A stretch of 64,000 nucleotides of DNA from Moraxella sp. (GCA_030528385.1 JAUMYZ010000004.1:140281-204280), one strand, 5' to 3'. Shown: positions 9,415 to 19,521, numbered from the stretch's first letter. The notes: generated by a model from the letters alone, not told the origin. Made by a program: numbers and translations.

Positions 9415-11904
9415 ATGAGCAATTTTGGTCATTTATGTCAGTATATTGATGAAAAAAGACATCAAAAATTGCACCAAATCGCCTTTCGTGGCATCAGAGC
9501 TGAAGTATATTTTGTAGAGCGAGACTACAACACTTGTCTTATGCTTTGCCGACAAATGATTGAAAACCTGTTTAAGTGGCTTGCCCAAGACAATGACATT
9601 CCCCTTCACAAAGCCGACGGCACAGAGCGTGCACTTCTAAACATCATCAATGATGTCAGCCAAAAGATTGGACTTAGTGATTATGTTATAAAAAACTTGC
9701 ATAACATACGTAAGTTAGGCAATAAAGCCATACATGACATGGATTGCAATGATGCTGACGAAGCCATCGCAGGATTAAAAGATCTTTATGAAGTGTTTTA
9801 TTCATTATTCAAGTTCAGATACGCACCCAAAAATTTTGTCCCCCAAGGATTTCAAGAACCAACACTGGCATTGATAGTGCCATATATTCAACAAATCTTG
9901 GATATGCTCAACAATCCATCTCCACCGTCCACAAAACAACCAACAGCTTCGCCCACCCCATCAAAACAAAAGACCGAAGCAAAAGCCACTGTCTTATCAA
10001 GCAACCAAGCTGGTTTTAACGGTAAACACTTGATAAGGCAAGCTGTAGAAGCCCGCAAAAAAGGCAACCACCAAGAAAGCGAACGACTCTTAAAAGAAGT
10101 ACTAAAGAGCAATCCCGACAGTCCAGAAGCTCTGTACCATCTTGCCCTATGTTACGAAAACTCAAGCAGTCCCAACAAAAAAAACCAAGTCATAGCCTTG
10201 CTTGAACAAGCGACTGAACTTGGGCACTTTTATGCCCCTACTCGTCTTGCCAAATTACTGCTAGAAGAAACTCCCAACACAAATGAAACACGACAAAGGA
10301 TTTGGGAGCTTTTAAAAAAAGGCGCTGTCAATGGCAAAGACAATCAAGCCGATATGGTCTATGCCGATATCTACGAAAAAGGCTTACTGGGCAATTCCAT
10401 AGACATTCAACAAGCCATAAAACATCTTCAAAAAGCCAAAGATAAAGGCAATACCAAAGCTCAAGAGCATATAGAAAGGTTGCAACACCAGCTCGCCCAA
10501 TCGGTCAATACCACACACACAAAACCACAAACCCAAGACGACATAGAATCAAAAGAGCCAGAAAACAACGTGCCAGCAACCCATAACGAAGACTGGCAAT
10601 GGTGGACAAGTCTTGATGATACATGGAGAGAGTTGCTTATTACCAAAGGGCTGCATATCAACCACAACCAACTTGAACTCTTAAATGAACAACGAATGAT
10701 GCCTTATATCACAAAGATTTTACGTCTGAATAGACTTGACCTAAAAGCGTGTTCTATTGATGACATACAGCCGTTGTCAAACTTAACCCATCTAAAAACT
10801 ATTTATTTAAGCGGAAACAACATCAGCGACATACAACCGTTGGCACAGCTAACACGACTTGAAGCTCTGCTTTTAAAAGAAAATAATATCAGCGACATCA
10901 CAGCACTCACCAACCTAAGATGGCTAACCGTGCTTAGTTTGGAGAAAAATAGCATTTGTGATATACAGCCACTGGCAAATTTAACTTCTCTTAAAGCTCT
11001 TGACCTAGATGGCAACACCGTTAACAGTATTGAGCCACTAACAAGGTTGGTGTGGCTTAAAGAGTTGCACCTAAAAGAAAATAATATCAGCGACATCACA
11101 CCGCTGACCAATTTAACACAACTTAACACACTCAGCTTAGATGACAATAACATTGATAACATCGAACCACTGAGGGTGCTAACACAGATTACACACCTTA
11201 ATTTGGACAACAACCACATCAGCGACATCACGCCGCTGACCAATTTAACACAACTTAACACACTCAGCTTAGATGACAATAACATTGATAACATCGAACC
11301 ACTGAGGGTGCTAACACAGATTACACGCCTTGATTTGGACAACAACCACATCAGCGACATCACGCCACTAACAGGGCTGACGCAACTAGAAACACTGTTT
11401 TTAAGATACAACAACATCAGCGACATCACGCCGCTGACCAATCTGAAGCAGCTTAAAAATCTCAGTCTAAGCGACAACATAGTTGACACCATACAACCAC
11501 TAGAAAACTTGCTACAGCTTGAAAAGCTGCACATAAAAAACAACAATATCAGCGACATCACGCCACTGGCAAAACTAAAACGACTCAAAACTCTCACCAT
11601 GGAAAACAATCCCTTTGATGACATACGACCTTTGGCAAAGCTGACGCGGCTTGAAGAATTGGACTTGGATTACTGCAACAACATCGGAGACATCACACCA
11701 CTGACCAATCTGACCAAACTGACAACATTGCTCTTAAAAGCAACCGACATCAGTGATATTGCGCCGCTTGCCAACTTAAAACAACTCAGAAAGGTAAATC
11801 TGGCTAGCAACAACATCAGCGACATCACGCCGCTGACCCAGCTCACCAACTTGGACAAAGACAGTGTCAACCTAACAGGCAATCCTATTGACCCCAAGCG
11901 CTGA
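9415..11904 (+). CDS. Large cytoplasmic protein: DUF4145-like domain, TPR/Sel1-type repeats, about 17 leucine-rich repeats
   Basis: 829 residues with no signal peptide or membrane segment. Residues 1-135 resemble the DUF4145 helical domain found at the N-terminus of some HsdR proteins (CRQMIENLFKWL, then LHNIRKLGNKAIHD). Residues 205-365 are helical TPR/Sel1-like repeats. After an acidic/polar linker, residues 430-825 are 22-residue leucine-rich repeats of internalin type (LxxLxxLxLxxNxISDIxPLxx), about 17 in number. AGGAGA lies 6 bp before the ATG, so it should be well translated. It is flanked by unrelated housekeeping genes and looks monocistronic. Function unknown: the layout suggests a sensor or scaffold with a protein-binding LRR surface. 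A role in defence is possible but not shown. Confidence 0.85.
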   Translation: MSNFGHLCQYIDEKRHQKLHQIAFRGIRAEVYFVERDYNTCLMLCRQMIENLFKWLAQDNDIPLHKADGTERALLNIINDVSQKIGLSDYVIKNLHNIRKLGNKAIHDMDCNDADEAIAGLKDLYEVFYSLFKFRYAPKNFVPQGFQEPTLALIVPYIQQILDMLNNPSPPSTKQPTASPTPSKQKTEAKATVLSSNQAGFNGKHLIRQAVEARKKGNHQESERLLKEVLKSNPDSPEALYHLALCYENSSSPNKKNQVIALLEQATELGHFYAPTRLAKLLLEETPNTNETRQRIWELLKKGAVNGKDNQADMVYADIYEKGLLGNSIDIQQAIKHLQKAKDKGNTKAQEHIERLQHQLAQSVNTTHTKPQTQDDIESKEPENNVPATHNEDWQWWTSLDDTWRELLITKGLHINHNQLELLNEQRMMPYITKILRLNRLDLKACSIDDIQPLSNLTHLKTIYLSGNNISDIQPLAQLTRLEALLLKENNISDITALTNLRWLTVLSLEKNSICDIQPLANLTSLKALDLDGNTVNSIEPLTRLVWLKELHLKENNISDITPLTNLTQLNTLSLDDNNIDNIEPLRVLTQITHLNLDNNHISDITPLTNLTQLNTLSLDDNNIDNIEPLRVLTQITRLDLDNNHISDITPLTGLTQLETLFLRYNNISDITPLTNLKQLKNLSLSDNIVDTIQPLENLLQLEKLHIKNNNISDITPLAKLKRLKTLTMENNPFDDIRPLAKLTRLEELDLDYCNNIGDITPLTNLTKLTTLLLKATDISDIAPLANLKQLRKVNLASNNISDITPLTQLTNLDKDSVNLTGNPIDPKR
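11101..11364 (+). repeat. 132-bp tandem duplication within the LRR array
   Basis: Copies 11101-11232 and 11233-11364 encode two LRR units each and differ at only two positions by eye (near 11194-11200 versus 11326-11332), so the duplication is recent compared with the other, diverged repeats. Confidence 0.9.
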
Positions 11905-12086
11905 CCGATTTTTAAGCCCAAACTGACCCAACCTAGCGCCACACACCACCGTTTCTACCGTATGGCGCTGTTTTTTCTGTCTGTCATGATGGATTGTTTA
12001 CTCATGCGCTTTTTTGGCGTTTTGGCTTTAAAACAACCAACAAAAATGCCATAATACCATAAACAAGCCAACCCTAAGGACACATC

Positions 12087-14447
12087 GTGGTACAAATCCG
12101 AGACAGCTTGCCTTTGCTAAGTGGCGACAAGCCTGCGACCGACAGCGCCAGCCTTGCTGCAAGTCTGGTTGCCGAACAGCTCCACCCCGATTTTAAGACC
12201 CAACTTGCCGAACACAAACTCATCAGCACCCACGACCATTCCGACACCGCCCAAATCCCTGCCACACTCAGCGAAGACGACATTGACATTGATACATGGC
12301 TCAAAAGCGTCGCCCAGCGCATTGGCAAAGACGAGCTGCCCCTACTGACAAAGGCGTGTCATTTTGTCAAAGTCCAGTCCACCAAAAAACACGTTACCCG
12401 CTCTGGTGCGTACGTTACAGGCATTGGCATGGCGGACATTTTGGCGTATTTGTTCCAAGACGAAAACGCGCTCGTTGCTGCCATGCTTTACCGCATTGCA
12501 CGCCGTGAGCTCGTCAGCATGGACGTGATTGCCAAAAACTTTGGTGATGACATCGCTCAGTTGGTCGCCGACACCCTTGCCATGGGGCGATTGTCCGAAG
12601 CCATAGAAGGCAATAAACGCCTAGAAGATTATTTTGAAAACAACCAGCGCGACCAGCTTTCTACCATTTATAGCATGCTCATCAGCACCACCAACGACGT
12701 GCGCGCGGTCTTGATTAAACTGGCTGAACGCACCTTTGCCATGCGCGAGCTGTCCTTTGCCGCCCCCGACCGCCAAAAACGCGTGGCACGCGAAGTGATG
12801 ACCATCTACGCCCCACTGGCGCACCGTTTGTCCATCGCCCAACTCAAATGGGAGCTAGAAGACTTGGCGTTTCGCTATCTTGCGCCCGATGAATACAAAA
12901 AAATCGCCAGCTTGCTCGCCGAAAAACGCAGCGAACGTGAACTCTACATCAACACCGTACAAACCATCTTAAAAAACGAATTACAAAAAACAGGCATCAG
13001 CGCCGAAGTCTCTGGACGCGTCAAACACATCTATTCTATTTGGCGCAAAATGAAAAAGAAAAACTTGTCTTTTGACCAGCTTTATGACATCAGAGCGCTG
13101 CGCGTGTTGGTCAACACCAACGCCGAATGCTACCACACTTTGGGCGTGGTACACAGCCTGTGGCGACATGTCCCCGAGCAGTTTGACGACTACATCACCA
13201 ACCCCAAGCCCAATGGCTACAAATCGCTGCATACGGTGGTCATCGCCGAAAACCGCACCCTAGAAATCCAAATCCGCACCTTTGACATGCACTTTGAAGC
13301 CGAGCTGGGCAAAGCGGCGCACGTCAATTACAAAGAAGGTCTAAAAGGCAAACAAGACGACTATCTGACCGCCAAAATCAGCTCACTAAGACAGTTGCTC
13401 TCCAACGACAAAAACGATGACGATGACGAAATTGAAGTAGAAAATTTAGAACGCATTTATGTGTTCAGTCGTGATGGCGACATTGTGGAGCTGCCCAAAG
13501 GCGCAACGGTGCTGGATTTTGCCTATTATGTGCACACCCACGTTGGCAACAGAGCCCAAGGCGCAAAAGTCAATGGACGCTATGTGCCACTGACCCATCA
13601 GCCCAAAACAGGCGACCAAATAGAAATTAGCACCAAAGCCAGTCGCGAGCCCAACCGTGATTGGTTGGTGTCATCGCTGGGCTACATCAACACCGCGCGC
13701 GCCAAATCCAAACTGCGCCAGTGGTTCAACAAACAAGACCGCGACAAAAACATAGAAACGGGCAAAAACACCCTACTGCGCGAGCTGGAACGCTTGTCCT
13801 TATCGCTTGGTCAAGTCAATATGGACGCTTTGTGCCAAGCCTTTCACCAAAAAAACGAAGAAGAACTCTATTTGGCGATGGTCATGGGTGAAGTGGGGGT
13901 CAGCCAGCTGATGAGCAAAATTGCCGACCAGCTAGGACTGAACGCCCCGCCTGCCAACCAAGCCGCCATTGAAGTCAAAACCCCAACACGCCCCAACAAA
14001 TATAAAATTGACCTTGATGGGCTAGACAATGTCGCCATCCATCTTGCCAAATGCTGCAACCCCGTGCACGGCGAAGCCATCGCGGGCTTTATCACTTTGT
14101 CCAATGGCGTGAGTATCCACAACCAAGACTGCGCCGAGTTTATCCGTCTTGCCCAAAAAGAGCCAGAGCGCAAAGTAGATGCCAGCTGGCAGGAGCATTT
14201 TGGGCGTTATCAGCCTGTTGCCATCAGCGTAGAAGCCACGCCCACCAATGGACTGCTGCGCGACTTGGTCAACATCATTGACAAAGAAAAAGTCAATATT
14301 CAACGCGCCGAAACCGTCTTTAATGACAGCACCATATCTCGCATGAAGTTTTTTGTGGAAGTGGCAGGCATTGCCCATTTATCACGCCTGCTTAGCAAAA
14401 TTGAGCAGCAGCCCAGCGTTTTGTCGGCGCGGCGCATCAACGGCTAA
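12087..14447 (+). CDS. relA: RelA-type (p)ppGpp synthetase (GTP pyrophosphokinase)
   Basis: 786 residues. Order: a pseudo-hydrolase HD region (about 100-250) in which the catalytic HD and ED pairs are replaced (LYRIARRELVSMD), the synthetase domain (about 300-420; RVKHIYSIWRKM, YDIRALRV, EIQIRTFDMHFEAELG), TGS (about 460-525), a zinc-finger region (AKCCNPVHGE) and a C-terminal ACT domain. Loss of the HD residues marks it as RelA rather than the bifunctional SpoT. It makes (p)ppGpp on ribosomes that hold uncharged tRNA. The start is GTG at 12087 with AAGGA 6 bp upstream. It is read alone, and a strong hairpin lies 33 bp after the stop. Confidence 0.95.
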   Translation: MVQIRDSLPLLSGDKPATDSASLAASLVAEQLHPDFKTQLAEHKLISTHDHSDTAQIPATLSEDDIDIDTWLKSVAQRIGKDELPLLTKACHFVKVQSTKKHVTRSGAYVTGIGMADILAYLFQDENALVAAMLYRIARRELVSMDVIAKNFGDDIAQLVADTLAMGRLSEAIEGNKRLEDYFENNQRDQLSTIYSMLISTTNDVRAVLIKLAERTFAMRELSFAAPDRQKRVAREVMTIYAPLAHRLSIAQLKWELEDLAFRYLAPDEYKKIASLLAEKRSERELYINTVQTILKNELQKTGISAEVSGRVKHIYSIWRKMKKKNLSFDQLYDIRALRVLVNTNAECYHTLGVVHSLWRHVPEQFDDYITNPKPNGYKSLHTVVIAENRTLEIQIRTFDMHFEAELGKAAHVNYKEGLKGKQDDYLTAKISSLRQLLSNDKNDDDDEIEVENLERIYVFSRDGDIVELPKGATVLDFAYYVHTHVGNRAQGAKVNGRYVPLTHQPKTGDQIEISTKASREPNRDWLVSSLGYINTARAKSKLRQWFNKQDRDKNIETGKNTLLRELERLSLSLGQVNMDALCQAFHQKNEEELYLAMVMGEVGVSQLMSKIADQLGLNAPPANQAAIEVKTPTRPNKYKIDLDGLDNVAIHLAKCCNPVHGEAIAGFITLSNGVSIHNQDCAEFIRLAQKEPERKVDASWQEHFGRYQPVAISVEATPTNGLLRDLVNIIDKEKVNIQRAETVFNDSTISRMKFFVEVAGIAHLSRLLSKIEQQPSVLSARRING

Positions 14448-14850
14448 ACAAAAACATTGTTTGCACCCAATAAATCGGTTATGATGGTGCGACCATCATG
14501 GTTGATGAATGCAAGCAGGTTGTTGTGAGCATTAAGCGCTTGGTTGTGTTTGTGCCCCTTGCAAGCGCCAGCACCGCACCAACAAAACGCCAACAGCGTG
14601 CAAACGTCGGTTGCGGTTGTTTTTAGTGGCTATACAAAAGAAACGCAGTCGCTTTGGTCAAGCATATAACCCTTTAGCGCCAGCAGGCAACTTAGCCGCC
14701 AACACTGATAATTTGCCATGTGTGCCTAGCTGGATTGGCGGCGCGCTCGTTTCATCAACCAAACGCACCAGCCACTTTAGCCAAACAAGACAACCAAGTA
14801 TCCTGCTATGGCAGCGCCCTTGAGTGTTGCTTGACATCATAAGAGTTATC
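14448..14850. other. 403-bp intergenic region between relA and mutM
   Basis: Contains a perfect hairpin at 14481-14499 (ATGATGGT, loop GCG, ACCATCAT) without a T-run. A 70-codon frame at 14611-14823 has no ribosome-binding site and no recognisable similarity. I see no gene. Confidence 0.5.
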
Positions 14851-15672
14851 ATGCCCGAACTGCCCGAAGTTGAAACCACAAAGCTGAGCCTAAAGCCCCT
14901 GATTGGCAAAACCATCAATGATGTTTATGTCTCAGGTTGCCGTTTGCGTGAGCCCATACCTGATGATTTAGATGAACTGGTGGGGGCAAGATTTGTCCAC
15001 GCTGTCCGCCGTGCCAAATATCTGATTTTATCCTTTGATAAAGACGGTCAAACGCTGGACTTACTTATCCATTTGGGTATGTCGGGCAGCTTACAGCAAC
15101 ACGCACACCTTGCCCCACGCAAACATGACCATGTGATTTTTGGCTTTGGTGATGTGCGTTTGCATTATCATGACCCTAGACGCTTTGGCATGGTGATGTG
15201 GACAAAAGATGGTCAGCGATATTTGGACAAGCTGGGCGTTGAACCGCTGTCAGACGAGTTTGACATACACCATTTGAGCAAATTTGCCCAAAAAACCCAA
15301 AAACCCATCAAAACACTCATCATGGAACAATCGGTGGTGGTGGGTGTGGGCAACATCTATGCCGTAGAAAGCCTTTTTTTAACAGGCATTCACCCCGCCG
15401 CGCCTGCTGGCACACTCAGCCAAGACAAACTTGCCATGCTGGTAGAAAATATCAAAATGATACTTGCTTGCTCCATAAAACAAGGCGGTTCAACGCTCAA
15501 AGATTTTACTGTAGGGGCAGGAAAAACAGGTTACTTTCAGCAAACCCTACTGGCTTATGGGCGAACAGACAAGCCGTGTGTCAATTGCCAAGAGCCACTA
15601 CAAAACATCAAAATCGGCGGTCGCGCCAGCGTTTATTGTCCCCACTGCCAACCACTCACAAACAGCCCCTGA
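14851..15672 (+). CDS. mutM: Formamidopyrimidine-DNA glycosylase / AP lyase
   Basis: 273 residues of the Fpg/Nei family, removing 8-oxoguanine and formamidopyrimidines from DNA. After Met removal, P2 is the nucleophile in MPELPEVETT. E3 and K56 (RRAKYL) match the catalytic set, and the C-terminal zinc finger (CVNCQEP...YCPHC) is intact. MPELPEVE fixes the start at 14851; a TTG 27 bp upstream was rejected. It stands alone between relA and a small exported protein gene. Confidence 0.97.
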   Translation: MPELPEVETTKLSLKPLIGKTINDVYVSGCRLREPIPDDLDELVGARFVHAVRRAKYLILSFDKDGQTLDLLIHLGMSGSLQQHAHLAPRKHDHVIFGFGDVRLHYHDPRRFGMVMWTKDGQRYLDKLGVEPLSDEFDIHHLSKFAQKTQKPIKTLIMEQSVVVGVGNIYAVESLFLTGIHPAAPAGTLSQDKLAMLVENIKMILACSIKQGGSTLKDFTVGAGKTGYFQQTLLAYGRTDKPCVNCQEPLQNIKIGGRASVYCPHCQPLTNSP

Positions 15673-15800
15673 GCCCTTCCCCTTATCGGAAAAACTTACC
15701 GCCCAAGCAGTTTGCCGACAATTTGGCTTGCCAATTAACAAGGAAGTTGCTTTAATATAAGCAGATATTTTGGGCAACTTACCCAACATAAGGACGGCTT

Positions 15801-16208
15801 ATGAAACCAAGACACACTTTGCTTGCAATAATGAGCGCCATGGCGCTGACTGTCAATGCTCACGCTGCCATTGAGATTGACGAAAAGGACTTTGGCCCCA
15901 CTTATAGCAGCGCCGCAATGGACATTTTGATTGCCAAACCTTTACAAGTGGCTGGGGCGATTGCAGGCACTGCCATTCATTTGGTGGGATTGCCCTTTTC
16001 AATGGCGTCAGACAGCGTAGAAAGCTCCGCCAGAGTGCTGGTTGAAGAGCCTTGGCAGGCACTGGAGCGCTGCGTGGGCTGTAGCGCTGCTTATGACAAT
16101 TACCTAAGACACCAACAGCACCCAAACAACGAAGTGCGCTTTGTGGTTGACCGCCCATCAGAAGTGATTATCAACACCGACCAAAACGTCGTGGTAAATC
16201 CCTACTGA
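15801..16208 (+). CDS. Small exported protein of unknown function
   Basis: 135 residues. A clear Sec signal peptide (MKPRHTLLAIMSAMALTVNA, cleavage near HAA, about residue 23) is followed by a 110-residue mature part. The mature part has a weakly hydrophobic, Gly/Ala-rich middle (LQVAGAIAGTAIHLVGLPF), two close cysteines in ERCVGCSAAY, and an acidic/polar C-terminus. I do not recognise the family with confidence. Small periplasmic proteins of similar shape occur in Acinetobacter relatives (recollection, not tested). AAGGACGG precedes the ATG. A hairpin terminator follows at 16235. Confidence 0.75.
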   Translation: MKPRHTLLAIMSAMALTVNAHAAIEIDEKDFGPTYSSAAMDILIAKPLQVAGAIAGTAIHLVGLPFSMASDSVESSARVLVEEPWQALERCVGCSAAYDNYLRHQQHPNNEVRFVVDRPSEVIINTDQNVVVNPY

Positions 16209-16234
16209 CAAAACACCTTTTGCCTTTTCTCCGA

Positions 16235-16268
16235 CCCATTTACGTTTAGTTGGTAAATGGGGCTTTTC
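16235..16268 (+). terminator. Intrinsic terminator after the small exported protein gene
   Basis: CCCATTTAC (16235-16243) pairs with GTAAATGGG (16253-16261), followed by GCTTTTCTT. It lies in the gap before the convergent phosphatase gene. Confidence 0.7.
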
Positions 16269-16278
16269 TTGTTGGCTT

Positions 16279-16917
16279 TTATTCGTCCGATGCTCTGGTG
16301 TGGACTTTATTGATGGTATTGCTGGGCAAAAGCAGCTGATAGACTTCGCAGTTTTTGGGACGGATTGCCAATTCAAACTCACGAAAACGGCGCATGTCAA
16401 AAACGCGCTCACTGTCAGCGTGCAAAATCTGCCAAAGCAGCATACCAATCCACATGCCATGCGTAAACACCACATAGGTGCCATTGGGCAGCTCATCAAA
16501 ATAAGCGCGCACCTGTTGCACTCGCCCCACAAAATGGGCAAAATTGTCGGTGCGCTGGCTGTCTTGATGGCAAATGTCTGCTGTGCGCCAAAAGGTCTCC
16601 GCCATCTCCACCACTTGGTCAAAAGACAAATCCTTGATGTGCTCAAAATCCAGATAATTAAACTCGCGCAGCCCTTCTATCACCACAGGTTCTACGCCGT
16701 GTTTTGCCAAATAAGGTGCGGCGGTTTGTTGGGTGCGCAGATAAGTGGACACCAGCACATCATTGACAGGCTCATTGATGTGCTCAAACAGCCAGTTGCT
16801 TAAGTCTTTGGCTTGGGTGTACCCCAACTGCGTCAAAGCAATTTGGTGGTTTTCGTTAATGATAAGACCTGCATTGCTTTGGCTTTGGGCATGGCGAATC
16901 AGATAAATTTTTTTCAT
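16279..16917 (-). CDS. Histidine phosphatase family protein
   Basis: 212 residues of the phosphoglycerate-mutase-like superfamily. The RHG-type motif LIRHAQS lies near residue 5, with a second core histidine in VVFTHGMWIG near 150. It uses a phosphohistidine intermediate; the substrate cannot be deduced. A perfect AAGGAG sits 4 bp before the ATG at 16917, so the ATG 15 bp further upstream is rejected. It lies 30 bp downstream of parC on the same strand and may be co-transcribed with it. Confidence 0.88.
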   Translation of the reverse strand: MKKIYLIRHAQSQSNAGLIINENHQIALTQLGYTQAKDLSNWLFEHINEPVNDVLVSTYLRTQQTAAPYLAKHGVEPVVIEGLREFNYLDFEHIKDLSFDQVVEMAETFWRTADICHQDSQRTDNFAHFVGRVQQVRAYFDELPNGTYVVFTHGMWIGMLLWQILHADSERVFDMRRFREFELAIRPKNCEVYQLLLPSNTINKVHTRASDE

Positions 16918-16947
16918 ACTGCTCCTTGGCATGATAACGACTTTGTT

Positions 16948-19179
16948 TTAACGGTCTGCTGGCTTGACACTTAGCGCTGCCACCGCCCAAAAGCCCTTGG
17001 GCAAACGACCACCACGACCAGCGCGCTTGCCTTGATAGCTGGCAACATCGCCCGCCTTTAAGGTAAGCGTGCGTTTGGCGGTATGAACAAGCAAATCGTC
17101 CGCAGCGCTCATGGGCAGCACCGCCGCCACGCTTTCATCGTCTTTGAGTTGGATAAGTTTGTTGCCCTTACCCTTGTTTAAAGTGGGCAACTCATCAACC
17201 CCAAAAATCAACAAATACCCGTGGTTGGTCGCCACCGCCACCAAAGTGTCCGTTGGACGCAGCACACTGATTGGCAACAGCTGTCCGCCACTTAGGTTGA
17301 TGATGACTTTGCCCGATTTTTGAGTGGTGTCCAAATTGGCAAGCTCATTAACAAAGCCAAACCCTGCCGAGCTTGCCAGCACCACACCAGTGCTCACCGA
17401 CTTGTCCAAAAACAACAGCTGGCTTATTTTCACTCCCACAGGCAACGCTAGCAAACTGGTGATGGGGTCGCCCTGCCCACGCGCCGATGGCAAGATGTGC
17501 GTGTCTAGCCCATAGCTGCGCCCTGCGCCATCAAGCAATATCAAGCGTTCATTGGATTTGCCTTGGGCGTGGGCGTGATAGCCATCACCCGCCCGATAGC
17601 TTAGAGCCTGTGCGTCAATCTCATGTCCCTTTGCCATGCGTATCCAACCCGCTTGCGACAACACCGCCGTAACCGCTTCGCTGGGGGTCAGCTCAGTCAT
17701 TTTTAGTGCCAGCGCTTCATCGCGCTCCACCACTGGCGATTGGCGCTTATCACCGTGCGTTTTCATGTCGGCAGTGAGCTCATCTGTCATCAACGCGGTC
17801 AAGCACTCAGGGTTGGCAAGTTGCTCAGCGATGATGACGCGTTCACTTTCTAATTTGTCGCGCTCGGCACTTAGCTCAATTTCTTCTAATTTGGCAAGCT
17901 GGCGCAGTTTGATGTCCAAAATAGCGTCCGCTTGCACATCGGTAAGCCCAAACCCCGCCATCAGTATTGCTTTTGGCTTGTCTTCGCTGCGAATGATGGC
18001 AATCACTTCGTCAATATGCAAATAAGCGATGAGCAATCCTGCCAAAATGTGCAAACGCCTGTCAATGCGCTCAAGACGATGTCCCAAGCGTCTGGTTATC
18101 ACAGTGCGCCGACAGCTTAGCCACTCCAGCAAAATCTCTTTTAGGTTTTTGACTTTGGGCTTGCCATTGGGTCCTATCATGTTCATATTGACCCGATAGG
18201 AAGTCTCAAGGTCAGTACTGGCAAATAGATGGCTCATGATTTTGTTTATGTCCAGTTTGCCTTTTTTTAGTTCAATGACAATGCGACAAGTGTTTTGGTG
18301 GTCAGATTCGTCATTGACGTCCACCACCCAAGGCAGCTTCTTGTCCGCCATCAGCTTGGCGATTTGTTCAATGATTTTGTTGCCCGACACCTGATAGGGC
18401 AGTGCGTCAATCACCACTGTGTTTTTTTCTTGCTTATCTAAATGATAAGTGGCGCGCATTTTGTAGCTGCCTTTGCCCGTTTCGTACATTTTAAGCAAAT
18501 CCGCTCTGGGCGTGATAATCTCTGCCGCCGTCGGCAAATCAGGTGCGACGATGGTTTTGGTCAGCTCTTTGATACTGATGTCGGGGTTTTTTAGCAGCTT
18601 GATACAACCTTTGACCACTTCGGTCAGATTGTGGGGCGGTATGTCAGTTGCCATGCCCACCGCAATGCCTGTGGTGCCATTGAGCAAAATATTGGGCAAA
18701 CGTGCAGGCAGTATGGCAGGCTCAGTCAGCGAACCGTCAAAATTTGGCACAAAATCTACCGTGTCTTGCTCAAGCTCAGCAAGCAAAGTGTTGGCATAGC
18801 CGCTCATTTTGGCTTCGGTATAACGCATGGCAGCAAAGGACTTGGGGTCATCGCTGCTGCCCCAGTTGCCTTGCCCCACAATCAGCGGATAACGATAACT
18901 AAAGGGCTGCGCCATCAGCACCATCGCTTCATAACACGCCGTGTCGCCATGCGGGTGGTATTTGCCCAAAACATCGCCCACGGTGCGCGCTGACTTTTTG
19001 GGTTTGGCACTATGGCGCAAGCCCAGCTCGCTCATGGCATAAATGATGCGCCGCTGCACAGGTTTTAGCCCGTCGGCGATGTGTGGCAACGCCCTATCCA
19101 TGATGACATACATGGCATAATTTAAATAAGCAGTTTCGGTAAACTCAGCAATGGAACGCGTGTCATTAAAATCGGTCAT
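16948..19179 (-). CDS. parC: DNA topoisomerase IV subunit A
   Basis: 743 residues. It cleaves and rejoins DNA to decatenate daughter chromosomes, together with ParE (encoded at 20757-22646). Catalytic Y120 is in [10 protein letters not shown]. The quinolone region is [13 protein letters not shown], with Thr at position 80 and Glu at 84; E. coli has Ser80. Beta-pinwheel repeats follow in the C-terminal third. The length and the [19 protein letters not shown] opening favour ParC over GyrA. Confidence 0.96.
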   Translation of the reverse strand: MTDFNDTRSIAEFTETAYLNYAMYVIMDRALPHIADGLKPVQRRIIYAMSELGLRHSAKPKKSARTVGDVLGKYHPHGDTACYEAMVLMAQPFSYRYPLIVGQGNWGSSDDPKSFAAMRYTEAKMSGYANTLLAELEQDTVDFVPNFDGSLTEPAILPARLPNILLNGTTGIAVGMATDIPPHNLTEVVKGCIKLLKNPDISIKELTKTIVAPDLPTAAEIITPRADLLKMYETGKGSYKMRATYHLDKQEKNTVVIDALPYQVSGNKIIEQIAKLMADKKLPWVVDVNDESDHQNTCRIVIELKKGKLDINKIMSHLFASTDLETSYRVNMNMIGPNGKPKVKNLKEILLEWLSCRRTVITRRLGHRLERIDRRLHILAGLLIAYLHIDEVIAIIRSEDKPKAILMAGFGLTDVQADAILDIKLRQLAKLEEIELSAERDKLESERVIIAEQLANPECLTALMTDELTADMKTHGDKRQSPVVERDEALALKMTELTPSEAVTAVLSQAGWIRMAKGHEIDAQALSYRAGDGYHAHAQGKSNERLILLDGAGRSYGLDTHILPSARGQGDPITSLLALPVGVKISQLLFLDKSVSTGVVLASSAGFGFVNELANLDTTQKSGKVIINLSGGQLLPISVLRPTDTLVAVATNHGYLLIFGVDELPTLNKGKGNKLIQLKDDESVAAVLPMSAADDLLVHTAKRTLTLKAGDVASYQGKRAGRGGRLPKGFWAVAALSVKPADR

Positions 19180-19440
19180 AATCTACAATCAGCCACAAAA
19201 ATGCCTATCATACCAACTAAAACTCGTCAGTGGCAAGACATTGTTTGGTCGCTTTTTGCTGTTGTCCTTACTTAAAATACTCCATAAAATTTTAAAAATT
19301 TGATTAAAAATCATACAAAATGATAAAATTTTTATAAAAAAGTAAATTTTTTAACAAAAACCCTTTGACATCTCCCCAAAAATAGCTATAATACGCAGCA
19401 CAACAAACAAGATAAACAAACATATGATATCTTGTTTATT
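19180..19440. other. AT-rich intergenic region with tRNA promoter
   Basis: 261 bp upstream of parC and of the tRNA genes. Apart from the tRNA promoter at 19365-19392 I see only AT-rich sequence. Confidence 0.5.
19365..19392 (+). promoter_or_regulatory. Promoter of tRNA-Val/tRNA-Asp
   Basis: Consensus TTGACA (19365-19370), 16-bp spacer, consensus TATAAT (19387-19392). Confidence 0.85.
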
Positions 19441-19516
19441 GGGTGGTTAGCTCAGTTGGTAGAGCATCTGCCTTACAAGCAGAGGGTCAGCGGTTCGAAC
19501 CCGTTACCACCCACCA
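19441..19516 (+). tRNA. tRNA-Val (anticodon UAC)
   Basis: 76 nt including the encoded CCA. The acceptor GGGTGGT pairs with ACCACCC, the anticodon loop CTTACAA carries UAC, and the T-loop is GGTTCGAAC. It is co-transcribed with the tRNA-Asp 5 bp downstream. Confidence 0.97.
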
Positions 19517-19521
19517 ACCCA

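Noticed and set aside
10803..11624. Long minus-strand frame (273 codons) in the LRR gene
   Set aside because: Caused by the repeated LRR codons read antisense; the product is a low-complexity Ser/Leu/Val repeat without a ribosome-binding site.
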